Position numbers and translations under genes: made by a program
From: Rhodococcus sp. 14-2470-1b
Lineage (GTDB): Bacteria; Actinomycetota; Actinomycetes; Mycobacteriales; Mycobacteriaceae
Direction: 5' to 3'
DNA: 64,000 nucleotides
Assembly: GCF_002259415.1 (NCBI RefSeq)
Contig: NZ_NPFY01000025.1
Coordinates: forward strand, 62,001-126,000
Shown here: piece by piece, positions 42,101-50,089 of the stretch
Numbering within the stretch: the stretch's first letter is position 1
How the letters are laid out: every line of letters begins with the position of its first letter
The notes under the pieces: generated by a model
What the model was told of the DNA's origin: nothing
Databases searched by the model: none
What the model saw: the letters and a program-made list of their open reading frames with translations, nothing else

Positions 42101-43651
42101 TCACGTGCGACGGAGTCGCCATTGTCGGCGGGGTGGGGTTGCGACACCGAGATCGGGGAGCAGCCCGTTGTTGAAGTCCTCGACCAGGTTCAGAACGGTC
42201 CCTTGCGCGCAGGACTTGTTGGTTCCGATGAATCCCGACGGTCCGCGCTTGATCCAGCCGGTCACGTAGGTTCCGGGAACGACCTCACCGTCGGGGGAGT
42301 CGAGCACACGGCCGTCGTCGTTGGGGATGACTCCGCGACGGTCGTCGAAGGGCACACCGGGAAGCGCGACGCCTCGGTAGCCGATCGAGGTGAGCACGAG
42401 TCCGGCGTCGACGGTTTCCTTCTCGCCCGTCGCGACGCTGCGCACGCCTCCGTCGTCGTCCGTCTCGAGCGTCATCCGATCGAATTCGACTCCGGTGACC
42501 GAGGTTTCGCCGAGAATGCGGGTGGGGGAGAGCAGGTAGCGCAGCACGATGCGCCTGTTGTCGCCGCCGGGGGTGTCCTCGACGCGACGCAGCAACTGCA
42601 ACTTCTGCGCGACCGCGTGGGGAAGGTCGTCGGCGTCGGCCAGCGCGGCCGTGGTGGCATCGAGTTGGATCTCGTCGTGGTGCAGCGAGATGTCGATGCC
42701 CGGGGTCGAGAGCAGGCCGGCGAACTCGGGAACGGTGAACGCCGACTGCGCAACACCGCGTCGGCCCACGACGAGCACTTCCTCGATCTTCGACTCGCGC
42801 AGGGTCTTCACCACGTGATCCGGCACGTTGGTGCCCACGAGTCGCTCGGGATCGATGGTGAGAATGCGCGCGACATCGAGAGCGACGTTGCCGTTGCCGA
42901 CGATGACGGCGCGCTTGTGCGACAGGTCGTACCGGCGGTGCGAGTGGTCCGGGTGCCCGTTGTACCAGGCGACGAAGTCGGTAGCCGACGTCCGTCCCGG
43001 GAGGTCCGCGCCGTCGATCGTCAACTCGCGGTCGCGTGAGGCGCCCACGGCGTAGATCACCGCGTGGTGAGTCTCGAGCAGCTGTTCGTGGGTGATGTCC
43101 TTGCCGATCTCGGTATCGAGGTGGAACTCGAAACCGGACTGCGCGGCAATCTGGTCGAACAGACGCGACACCTGACGAGTCTTCTCGTGATCGGGTGCCA
43201 CGCCGAGGCGAGCGAGGCCGTGGGGCTGGGGGAGTCTGTCGTACACGTCGACCTTCACCCCGGGCTGCGTCAGCAACTCGTCGGCCGCGTACATGGCCGA
43301 CGGGCCGGAGCCGACGATCGCCACACGCAGCGGCTCGCGTTCCTTGGTGACTGCTGGTGCAGGCGACACAGGGGCGAGGATCGGACGCGGCGGCCGTTCC
43401 TGCTTGTAGAAATCGGAGTTGATCGTGAGGAACGGAAGCTGACTCTCGGTGAGCTTCGACTTGGGAACGATCGCGTCGACGGGGCACGCCGACACGCACG
43501 CCCCGCAGTCGACGCATGACGCCGGGTCGATGTGCAGCATCTCTGCCGTCAGGAAATCAGGCTCGTCGGGTGTCGGGTGAATGCAGTTGACGGGGCATGC
43601 GTAGACGCACGATGCGTCGCTGCAACACGATTGGGTGACAACGTGGGGCAT
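42101..43651 (-). CDS. fprB: Ferredoxin-NADP reductase with N-terminal ferredoxin domain (FprB-like)
   Basis: A 516-residue flavoprotein. The first 80 residues are a bacterial ferredoxin: SCCSDASCVYACPVNCI and CVDCGACVSACPVDAI supply two iron-sulfur cluster motifs. The reductase part has the FAD motif VAIVGSGPSAMYAADELL and the NADPH motif VIVGNGNVALDVARIL; VTGWIKRGPSGFIGTNKSCA is the adrenodoxin-reductase-like C-terminal FAD contact. It should pass electrons from NADPH to its own ferredoxin and on to a partner. It lies 61 nt downstream of an AurF-like oxygenase on the same strand, as Rv0885-fprB in Mycobacterium tuberculosis, and probably feeds it electrons. Confidence 0.92.
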   Translation of the reverse strand: MPHVVTQSCCSDASCVYACPVNCIHPTPDEPDFLTAEMLHIDPASCVDCGACVSACPVDAIVPKSKLTESQLPFLTINSDFYKQERPPRPILAPVSPAPAVTKEREPLRVAIVGSGPSAMYAADELLTQPGVKVDVYDRLPQPHGLARLGVAPDHEKTRQVSRLFDQIAAQSGFEFHLDTEIGKDITHEQLLETHHAVIYAVGASRDRELTIDGADLPGRTSATDFVAWYNGHPDHSHRRYDLSHKRAVIVGNGNVALDVARILTIDPERLVGTNVPDHVVKTLRESKIEEVLVVGRRGVAQSAFTVPEFAGLLSTPGIDISLHHDEIQLDATTAALADADDLPHAVAQKLQLLRRVEDTPGGDNRRIVLRYLLSPTRILGETSVTGVEFDRMTLETDDDGGVRSVATGEKETVDAGLVLTSIGYRGVALPGVPFDDRRGVIPNDDGRVLDSPDGEVVPGTYVTGWIKRGPSGFIGTNKSCAQGTVLNLVEDFNNGLLPDLGVATPPRRQWRLRRT

Positions 43652-43712
43652 GAGTATTCCTGACGGCAGGCGCTGCTGTGGAGAGAACTGGCGCTGTGAA
43701 GGACGGGGAAGA

Positions 43713-44729
43713 TCAGGCGGCGAACTGGCTGGAGCTACGGTCCGGCTCGCTGCGGAAACGCGAGGCCTTGCCGTCGATTCCGCACAGCTTCCACATCAGC
43801 TTGGCCGGGCGGCTCATCATCTTGGTGTCCTTGGCGAGCATGCGCACGTCACCGAAGTAGTCCTGCAGCGTGTGCTGGGCTTCCTCGCTCTCCCAGAACA
43901 GGTCCTTCTTGACCGATGCGGGGATGTCGAACTTCTTCCAGAACCGCTTCGGGGGAATGACGATCGCGTCGCACAGCACCCGCATGACGATCGGGAAAGC
44001 GAGCGACAGGAAGAAGCGACCTACCTTCGACATCTTCGGTACGCGACGACGCAGCAGCTGGTGCGCGAAGGAGATGTGGCGTGCTTCCTCGGCCACGTGA
44101 ATGGCCATGACGCCCTGCATGATCGGGTGGATTTCCTCGCCCGACCGCAGCACGCCCTTCTGGATGTGGTCGATCGGCTCCTCGCCTGCGAGGACGCCGA
44201 CGAAGAACAGTTCGGGGGCGATCGACGCGAACAACGGGATGATCGGCGACAGCATCTTCATCGGCCGACTCATGCCGGGTGCGTCGTTGTCGACCCGGTT
44301 GACCATTTCCTGGAACATCAGCGTGTGGTTGCACTCTTCGATCGACTCGTGAGTGCAGTACCGCGCCTCGGCCGAACCGTTGGGCAGGGAGAAGACGTAC
44401 TGCATCATCCCGCGAATGAGGATGTTCTCGAACTGCAGTCCGACCTTGGCCACGTTGGCTTGGCGCCACATGCCGATCGCGATCTTCTTGTCCTCCGGCA
44501 GAGCCTGGTACCAGGCGTGCCCACCGATCGGATCGGTCTTGGTCGGGAGAATCCACCGGCGATCGTTCTCGGTCACCGCGAACTCGGGGGACTCCCAGTC
44601 GATGTCCACGTACGGGTCGAAATGCTTGTGCACCGAGCCCTCGGACAGAAGGCGCAGAGTCTCGTTGTACTTCTCGGTCTCTGCGTCCGGGTCGATCGAG
44701 ATCGTGCCGTCTTCTGACGTCAGTGTCAT
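43713..44729 (-). CDS. AurF-like diiron oxygenase (copy 2)
   Basis: A 338-residue member of the AurF diiron family. Diiron ligands lie in FENILIRGMMQYV, HESIEECNHTLMFQEMVN and MAIHVAEEARHISFAHQLLR, as in copy 1 (14112-15122). The two copies share the HFDPYVDIDWESPEF and RFRSEPDRS segments but differ in between, so they are old paralogues. The electron source is probably the FprB-like reductase just downstream in the same operon. A conserved promoter segment (44761-44806) lies upstream. The ribosome site is GGAGGAAG. Substrate unknown. Confidence 0.88.
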   Translation of the reverse strand: MTLTSEDGTISIDPDAETEKYNETLRLLSEGSVHKHFDPYVDIDWESPEFAVTENDRRWILPTKTDPIGGHAWYQALPEDKKIAIGMWRQANVAKVGLQFENILIRGMMQYVFSLPNGSAEARYCTHESIEECNHTLMFQEMVNRVDNDAPGMSRPMKMLSPIIPLFASIAPELFFVGVLAGEEPIDHIQKGVLRSGEEIHPIMQGVMAIHVAEEARHISFAHQLLRRRVPKMSKVGRFFLSLAFPIVMRVLCDAIVIPPKRFWKKFDIPASVKKDLFWESEEAQHTLQDYFGDVRMLAKDTKMMSRPAKLMWKLCGIDGKASRFRSEPDRSSSQFAA

Positions 44730-44769
44730 CGCTTCCTCCTACATGGTGCGAACGTGTTTTTAATGTAAC

Positions 44770-44806
44770 TCGTAGTATCAGCAAAAGCCAGCTTACTCAC
44801 GAGTAA
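44770..44806. promoter_or_regulatory. Regulatory sites upstream of aurF copy 2
   Basis: TTACTCACGAGTAA (44793-44806) is a perfect 6-2-6 palindrome next to the TetR stop codon. TCGTAGTATC (44770-44779) is identical to part of the TetR/monooxygenase operator at 45426-45435. On the minus strand TACATT is a possible -10 between these and the ATG. Confidence 0.5.
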
Positions 44807-44809
44807 CTT

Positions 44810-45391
44810 TCAAGAACGGGTTCCACCTGCAGTTATTCGGTCGACGGCTACGCCGATATCCACCGATTCTGTGTGTGACAGCGTGCTCGAATTTGTCGCA
44901 GTGGCGATTTTATGGAGGATCAGGCCGTCCAGGTAGTGGCACAGCGCGCGGGCGCACGATGCCGTGTCCTCGGTCGAGATGTGGATCAGGGTGCTCTCTG
45001 CCCATTCGACGATCCTGGCGCGGATTGCGCCGAGCCTTCTCGCCAACTCGGGGTCCGTGGCCGCTGCGGCGAAGAGTGCAAATCGCGCGATCGTGTGTGT
45101 TCGCCGCGGGCCGATCGCGTCGTCCACGAATGCGACCAGCGCTGCCGTCAGTTCCCCACGAGACCGAGGTCGGGGTGTGGCGGATGCGTTCTCCCACGCC
45201 TCCCGGTCGAGTTCTTCGAGATGTTCGAGCACGCCTGCGATCAAGGCGGATCGAGTGCGGAAGTAGTTCGAGGTGGTCCCCGCCGGCACGCCTGCGCGAG
45301 CGTCGACCTTGCGATGCGTGAGGCCGTGGAGCCCGTGTTCGCCTACCTGGTCGAGAGCTGCTGCTGCGGTGTGTCGGCGCTGGGTGGTCAT
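44810..45391 (-). CDS. TetR-family regulator
   Basis: A 193-residue regulator. The helix-turn-helix is in residues about 5-50 (HTAAAALDQVGEHGLHGLTH, RKVDARAGVPAGTTSNYFRT). The C-terminal ligand domain is helical with no match that I can name. It is divergent from the monooxygenase gene; a perfect 14-bp palindrome lies in the 53-bp gap. The shared 10-mer TCGTAGTATC in front of aurF copy 2 suggests that it might act there too. Confidence 0.85.
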   Translation of the reverse strand: MTTQRRHTAAAALDQVGEHGLHGLTHRKVDARAGVPAGTTSNYFRTRSALIAGVLEHLEELDREAWENASATPRPRSRGELTAALVAFVDDAIGPRRTHTIARFALFAAAATDPELARRLGAIRARIVEWAESTLIHISTEDTASCARALCHYLDGLILHKIATATNSSTLSHTESVDIGVAVDRITAGGTRS

Positions 45392-45418
45392 GGCTCACTA
45401 TAAAAGTAGTGCCAGTAC

Positions 45419-45432
45419 ACTACGATCGTAGT
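45419..45432. promoter_or_regulatory. TetR operator
   Basis: ACTACGATCGTAGT is a perfect 14-bp palindrome 12 nt before the monooxygenase ATG at 45445 and 27 nt before the tetR start. A related pair, ACTATAAAAGTAGT (45398-45411), lies closer to tetR. Confidence 0.7.
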
Positions 45433-45444
45433 ATCGTCCAGAAC

Positions 45445-46455
45445 ATGAAGTCAGCGGTGATCGTCGGGGGTGGAATTGCAGGACTCGCCGCCGCGCCGAT
45501 TCTGGTCGGCGCGGGGTGGGACGTCTGTGTGCTCGAGAAGTCGGACGAGGTGTCCGCAGGTGGTACGGCTCTGGGGATGTGGCCGGAAGCGCTGCGGGCC
45601 CTGGATGCAGTCGGGGTCGGCGACGCTGTTCGATCCGCGTCGGTCGAAGTGACCGGCGCGCGATTTCTACGCCCTGACGGTTCGTGCATCGCTCGTCTGG
45701 GCGCGAAGCATTCAGCGCGTCTCGTTCCTCGACCGGCTCTGCTGGAAGTGTTGGCTGCGGCGAGTCCGACGGGTGTCGTGGAGTTCGGCCGCCGGGTCGA
45801 AGCGTTGTCCGACGTGTCCGAGTGCGACGTGATCATCGCCGCCGACGGGATCAACAGCGCCATCCGGTCGGAAGTCTTCGGTCCTGAGGGGACGCCGATT
45901 CCGTTGGGCGCTGTTGCGTGGCGGGGGACCGTCGACGGCCCATGTGTGTCCATGACGGAGACGTGGGGACGAGGCAAGCTGTTCGGAACGACGCCCCACG
46001 ACAGTCGTCGCACGAATTGGTTCGCCTCTGTGAGGCTGACGGAGCTGGGTGAGGGCGAGTCGATGGCGGAGCATTTCACGTCGTGGCACGGCGGTGTGTC
46101 CGACGTTGTTGCGCGAATCGATCAGCAGCGCACCGATTTCCGTGAGCTCGCGACGATCCCGTCGATGAAGTCGTGGGTCCGTGGGAATGTCGCGCTCGTC
46201 GGTGACGCCGCGCATGCAATGGCGCCCAATCTGGGCCGGGGTGCGTGTGAGTCCCTGTTGGATGCGGTCGCTCTGGCTTCTTCTCTCGTCGAGGAGGAGA
46301 CGGTCGCCGGCGCTCTGCGTAGGTACGACGCTGCTCGACGCCGCCGGGCGTACCGGATCTCGCGCGCGTCGTCATTGGCTGGTTCGTGCGCAACCGCTCG
46401 TCGGTGGACGAGAGTACGGGACCTGGTGGCGGGTGGTCTGACGCGGATCGGTTGA
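45445..46455 (+). CDS. FAD-dependent monooxygenase
   Basis: A 336-residue flavoprotein. The start ATG 45445 opens MKSAVIVGGGIAGLAAAPIL, the FAD Rossmann fold; the frame extends to 45409 but that part contains the operator. The DG motif is CDVIIAADGINSAIRSEVFG and the GD motif is NVALVGDAAHAMAPNLGRGA. The protein is shorter than MhpA-type enzymes and lacks the thioredoxin-like tail, which fits the salicylate/zeaxanthin-epoxidase type. TetR control suggests induction by its substrate, which is unknown. Confidence 0.88.
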   Translation: MKSAVIVGGGIAGLAAAPILVGAGWDVCVLEKSDEVSAGGTALGMWPEALRALDAVGVGDAVRSASVEVTGARFLRPDGSCIARLGAKHSARLVPRPALLEVLAAASPTGVVEFGRRVEALSDVSECDVIIAADGINSAIRSEVFGPEGTPIPLGAVAWRGTVDGPCVSMTETWGRGKLFGTTPHDSRRTNWFASVRLTELGEGESMAEHFTSWHGGVSDVVARIDQQRTDFRELATIPSMKSWVRGNVALVGDAAHAMAPNLGRGACESLLDAVALASSLVEEETVAGALRRYDAARRRRAYRISRASSLAGSCATARRWTRVRDLVAGGLTRIG

Positions 46456-46463
46456 GCTGTTGC

Positions 46464-46497
46464 AGATTAGCTCAGATATGCGCTAATCTAAGCGCAC
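46464..46497. promoter_or_regulatory. Candidate NrtR site before the ADP-ribosylglycohydrolase
   Basis: AGATTAGC (46464-46471) and GCTAATCT (46482-46489) are exact inverted arms with a 10-nt spacer. TGCGCTAA here is the reverse complement of TTAGCGCA, which also lies before the nrtR start (48672-48679). NrtR binding is inferred from context. Confidence 0.5.
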
Positions 46498-46520
46498 AAA
46501 CGAGCTAAGGAGAGCCGGCA

Positions 46521-47456
46521 GTGACATCGAATACCGGTCGAAGTGATCGCGCAGCCGGAGTGCTACTCGGCACGGCAGCGGGGGATGCCCTCGGTGCTGG
46601 CTACGAGTTCACCCATCCAGCACCGCGAACTGTCGTCGACATGATCGGCGGCGGTCCGTTCGATTGGGCGCCTGGTGAGTGGACCGACGACACATCCATG
46701 GCTGTTGCAGTGGCCCTCGCAGCCCGCGATGCGAAACCAGGAGAGGGCGCCGGACTCGATGCCGTGGCCGCCAATTTCGTCGCCTGGTACGACACCGATC
46801 CGGCCGACATCGGACATCAGACGCGGTCGGTACTCGGGTACCGAAGCGAATCCGCCGCGGACATGACACGTCGAGCGGGAGCTCTCACCGGCCGCACGGG
46901 AGGAAACGGTTCGCTGATGCGCACGGCCCCCGTCGCGCTCGCGTACCTGAACGACACCACCGACGACCTGATGAACGCAGCCCGATCGATCAGTGAACTC
47001 ACGCATTCCGATCCGCGGGCAGGCGAGGCGTGCCAGCTCTGGACGTTCGCGATCGCACACGCCGTCCGGCACGGAGACTTCGACGGCGTGCGCGGATGGC
47101 TGGACGTCGCCGGACACGCGGCCGACTTCTGGGCGCCACTGCTCGACGAGGCCGAGAACGGGAGCCCGACGGACTTCCCGAACAACGGGTGGGTCGTCCA
47201 CGCGCTGCAGACGGCATGGTGGGCAGTAACGAAAGCCGAGCAGGTAGGACCGAAACACCTGGTGAGAACGCTCGAGCTCTGTGTTCTCGCGGGCGGTGAC
47301 ACCGACACCACTGCCGCGATCGCCGGAGGACTCGTCGGAGCCCGTTGGGGCGCGTCGGCTGTTCCGGAGAAGTGGCAGATGATGCTGCACGGGTACCCGA
47401 ACCTGACGGGCGGGGATCTCCTCACGCTTGCCGCCGAACTAACAGGAGAGGTCTGA
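46521..47456 (+). CDS. ADP-ribosylglycohydrolase (DraG-like)
   Basis: A 311-residue all-helical hydrolase. GTG start with AAGGAGAG upstream. GTAAGDALGAGYEFTHPAP, GEWTDDTSMAVAVALAARD and LAGGDTDTTAAIAGGLVGA carry the paired Asp/Thr ligands for two Mg2+ ions in the DraG/ARH family. It should remove ADP-ribose from Arg or another acceptor, or cleave free ADP-ribose derivatives. The macrodomain gene follows after 1 nt, so the two act together in ADP-ribose removal. Confidence 0.92.
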   Translation: MTSNTGRSDRAAGVLLGTAAGDALGAGYEFTHPAPRTVVDMIGGGPFDWAPGEWTDDTSMAVAVALAARDAKPGEGAGLDAVAANFVAWYDTDPADIGHQTRSVLGYRSESAADMTRRAGALTGRTGGNGSLMRTAPVALAYLNDTTDDLMNAARSISELTHSDPRAGEACQLWTFAIAHAVRHGDFDGVRGWLDVAGHAADFWAPLLDEAENGSPTDFPNNGWVVHALQTAWWAVTKAEQVGPKHLVRTLELCVLAGGDTDTTAAIAGGLVGARWGASAVPEKWQMMLHGYPNLTGGDLLTLAAELTGEV

Positions 47457-47457
47457 C

Positions 47458-47967
47458 ATGGCCATCATCGACGTCGTTCGCGGCGACATCACCACGCTAC
47501 GGGTCGACGCGATCGTCAACGCGGCCAATTCGACGCTTCTGGGAGGAGGGGGTGTCGACGGCGCGATCCACCGAGCAGGAGGGCCCGACATCCTCGCTGC
47601 CTGCAAGGAGCTGCGCCGCACGAGCCTGCCCGGCGGCTTGGCCGCGGGCGCTGCCGTCGCGACCACCGGAGGCCGATTGCCGGCTCGGTGGGTGATTCAC
47701 ACTGTCGGACCACGGTATTCGGCACACGAGGATCGATCGGGCATCCTGCGATCGGCATACGTGCGTAGTTTGGCCGTCGCAGATTCGCTCGGCGCGTCGA
47801 CGGTGGCGTTTCCGCTCGTGTCGGGCGGGTCGTACGGATGGCCGGTGGACGATGCAGTGGCACAACAGGTCGCCGCCGTCACGGGCACTCGAACGTCCGT
47901 GGACGTGGTGACGCTCGTCGCCTTCAGCGACAGCATTGCGCGAACGACGACGCGCCTGCTGGGCTGA
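47458..47967 (+). CDS. Macrodomain O-acetyl-ADP-ribose deacetylase-like protein
   Basis: A 169-residue macrodomain (MacroD/YmdB type). IVNAANSTLLGGGGVDGAIH near residues 20-40 is the ADP-ribose-binding loop with the catalytic Asp, and VAFPLVSGGSYGWPVDDAVA is the second loop. AARWVIHTVGPRYS-type beta strand is also conserved. It should hydrolyse O-acetyl-ADP-ribose or remove ADP-ribose from acidic residues. It is coupled to the glycohydrolase gene and convergent with nrtR. Confidence 0.93.
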   Translation: MAIIDVVRGDITTLRVDAIVNAANSTLLGGGGVDGAIHRAGGPDILAACKELRRTSLPGGLAAGAAVATTGGRLPARWVIHTVGPRYSAHEDRSGILRSAYVRSLAVADSLGASTVAFPLVSGGSYGWPVDDAVAQQVAAVTGTRTSVDVVTLVAFSDSIARTTTRLLG

Positions 47968-47993
47968 TTCAGCGGATAGGCCGCATCCTGCGG

Positions 47994-48662
47994 TCAGGAG
48001 CGAAACAGCGCAGACGCCGACTCCGGCAGAACCGCGCCGGCCTTCCTTCGATACAGCTCGGCCGGGCGGCCGCCCGCAGCGACGGACGTCGCACCGGTCC
48101 CGTCGAGCGCCGGTGACACGTGGCGTCTGAACGTGTCCTTCGGGAATCGATTCCCGAACACCACCTCGTACAACTGCTTCAGCTCGAGCAGCGTGAACTC
48201 CTCACCGAGCAGAAGCGACGGATCGATGTTCGACGCATACCGCCGGCGCAGGTCCTCGACGGCGAGAACGACCATGTCGCTGTGGTCGAACGACAACGGC
48301 TGTGATGGCCGATCATCCTCGATGCGAACCACTTTCACACCGATGGGTAGCGAGCCGTACGGAACTGCAGCGCCGTGCGCCATCGACAGGACCCAACCGC
48401 GGTCGTCGCGGTCGGGGGCGTCGAACATGCCGATCTGGTGAAACTGCAGTGCCGTGATACCGGCCTTCGATTGCAGCACTCGATGCGCTGCATCGGACAG
48501 GCGTTCACCGGGATGAAGGAAGGTACCGGGCAGTGCAGGGCCACGAGGTGAGTCGACGGTGACCACGAACAAGGCGGACTCGTGCACGGTCAGCACTGCG
48601 ACGTCGACGGCTACCGACGGACGTGGGTAATCCGTCAGTGTCGTGCCCGCGCCCTCGGTCAT
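47994..48662 (-). CDS. nrtR: NrtR-type NUDIX transcriptional regulator
   Basis: A 222-residue protein with an N-terminal NUDIX domain (residues about 15-150) and a C-terminal winged helix (about 155-222; FTLLELKQLYEVVFGNRFPK). The NUDIX box is degenerate: LPGTFLHPGERLSDAAHRVL lacks the usual REUXEE glutamates, as in NrtR regulators that bind ADP-ribose without hydrolysing it. NrtR represses NAD-related genes. Here the likely targets are the divergently located glycohydrolase-macrodomain pair and nrtR itself, through TTAGCGCA elements. AGAVLPESASALF is a conserved end. Confidence 0.85.
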   Translation of the reverse strand: MTEGAGTTLTDYPRPSVAVDVAVLTVHESALFVVTVDSPRGPALPGTFLHPGERLSDAAHRVLQSKAGITALQFHQIGMFDAPDRDDRGWVLSMAHGAAVPYGSLPIGVKVVRIEDDRPSQPLSFDHSDMVVLAVEDLRRRYASNIDPSLLLGEEFTLLELKQLYEVVFGNRFPKDTFRRHVSPALDGTGATSVAAGGRPAELYRRKAGAVLPESASALFRS

Positions 48663-48670
48663 TCGTCGAT

Positions 48671-48696
48671 GTTAGCGCACCTACTGCTGTTAGCGC
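48671..48696. promoter_or_regulatory. Repeated GTTAGCGC elements before nrtR
   Basis: GTTAGCGC occurs at 48671-48678 and again at 48689-48696, 18 bp apart, just upstream of the nrtR ATG and overlapping the end of the TY-Chap-like gene. The element also occurs in reverse before the glycohydrolase gene. Confidence 0.45.
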
Positions 48697-49994
48697 GCTG
48701 GTGAGTTATCCACTCGGACATCGAACAACGAGGGCTGGTCGAACTGGAGGAAGAGCTGGGTCTGTTCGCCGCGGGGAACTGGCGCAGGTGCAGGCCGGGC
48801 GGCGCGCTTCAGGCTCGCAGCGACGTCCTCCCAGGCTGCCGCGAATTTGTCGCACAGGACCGCGGCTCGGAGACGGCGTTCGTCGCCCAGCCGGTGGGCG
48901 CGCCCACGAAAGCGCTCGGCCGACCACAGTGCGCGCTCGGTGAGTTCGGCCAGGTCCTGGCGACGGCACAACGCATCGACGGTCGCCGTGTCCACGGGAC
49001 CGCCCGTCAGCTCGCACGCGGCCCGCAGAGTGCCGAGCGTTCCACTGTCGTCGGACCACGTGACCTGTGCAAGAGCATCGGGATGTGTGTGGTCCGGATC
49101 GAACACAGTGCCGCCCAGCTCGGACGCGAATCTGGTGTCGATGCGGTCCACGAACAGACCGAGCGAATAGATAGCGGCAGTGAGGTGGCGAGGGACGAAG
49201 GTGCGCGTCGTGACGTCGACACCTGCGAACAACTGCCCACCCGCAACGACGAAGTTGATCTCCTTCCACCGTGTGCCGAGCCAGGCCATCTTGCGTGACA
49301 GCGCAGTGGAGTGCCGAACACCGGTCACGAGAGGAGCGTGCAGTCGCACGGCGGTGGCATCCGGACCGAGACACACGTGGAGCGGTAGTGCGAATCCACC
49401 GATTGCTATGTCGCCGTTGTCCTCCTGCGAGATGTCGATACCGGCTCCGCGCAGGGTGTCGATCATCAGAGCGCGAAGATGATCGATGTCCAGCGGTACC
49501 AGTGCGGTGGAATCGGTGCGGCGAGGATCGGCCGCGGTGCGAAACTGCCGTCCGCTACCGCCCTCCGCGTCTGCGGACAGGAACGCCGGGTGGGTGACGT
49601 GCCAGACGGACCGAAACGCAGTGACGATTCGCTCCGCGAGATCAGCCGCGTCGGAGCGGTTGCACTGCAGGGAGCAGCTCTTCACTCCCAAGACGTCACG
49701 TTCACCCGGCGTGGCCCACCCCAGTTCGCCGAGCTTCTCGTCGTCGCCCACCGGCGGCTCGATCCCGTCGTAGAGGTAGCGCCCGAGCGCAGCGTCCGAC
49801 CGGATCTCTCCATCCGGGCCCGAAGACACCCGGATCCACGGCGTGTCCCCGTCTCTCCGGTCCACCCCAGACTCCGCACTCACCGTCAGTTCCTCACCGT
49901 CGGGCATCTCCGCGACGAACGCGGCGAGATCCGCCTGGTAGGTGCGCCACGCACCCTCGATGAAGTCGATGAGATCGAAGTTTCGGTCGTTCAC
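48690..49994 (-). CDS. TY-Chap-like (YbjN/T3SS chaperone-like) domain protein
   Basis: A 434-residue soluble protein. I start at GTG 49994 (VNDRNFDLIDFIEGAWRTYQ) because AAGGGG lies 6 nt upstream; the frame continues to 50078. The N-terminal 130 residues contain PWIRVSSGPDGEIRSDAALG, the middle part HVCLGPDATAVRLHAPLVTG, and the rest INFVVAGGQLFAGVDVTTRT. These are alternating beta-strand/helix segments of the TY-Chap type (a tetratricopeptide-free secretion-chaperone-like fold found in actinobacteria). The role is unknown; a peptide-chaperone function is inferred from the family name only. Confidence 0.7.
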   Translation of the reverse strand: MNDRNFDLIDFIEGAWRTYQADLAAFVAEMPDGEELTVSAESGVDRRDGDTPWIRVSSGPDGEIRSDAALGRYLYDGIEPPVGDDEKLGELGWATPGERDVLGVKSCSLQCNRSDAADLAERIVTAFRSVWHVTHPAFLSADAEGGSGRQFRTAADPRRTDSTALVPLDIDHLRALMIDTLRGAGIDISQEDNGDIAIGGFALPLHVCLGPDATAVRLHAPLVTGVRHSTALSRKMAWLGTRWKEINFVVAGGQLFAGVDVTTRTFVPRHLTAAIYSLGLFVDRIDTRFASELGGTVFDPDHTHPDALAQVTWSDDSGTLGTLRAACELTGGPVDTATVDALCRRQDLAELTERALWSAERFRGRAHRLGDERRLRAAVLCDKFAAAWEDVAASLKRAARPAPAPVPRGEQTQLFLQFDQPSLFDVRVDNSPAR

Positions 49995-50089
49995 TGCGCA
50001 CCCCTTGCCACTGACGTCATTGCTTGCGCGGCAGCCGAATCGGCCTGCGACAAGAACTGTATCGGTGGGGTCCGACAAGTTCGGCGAGC

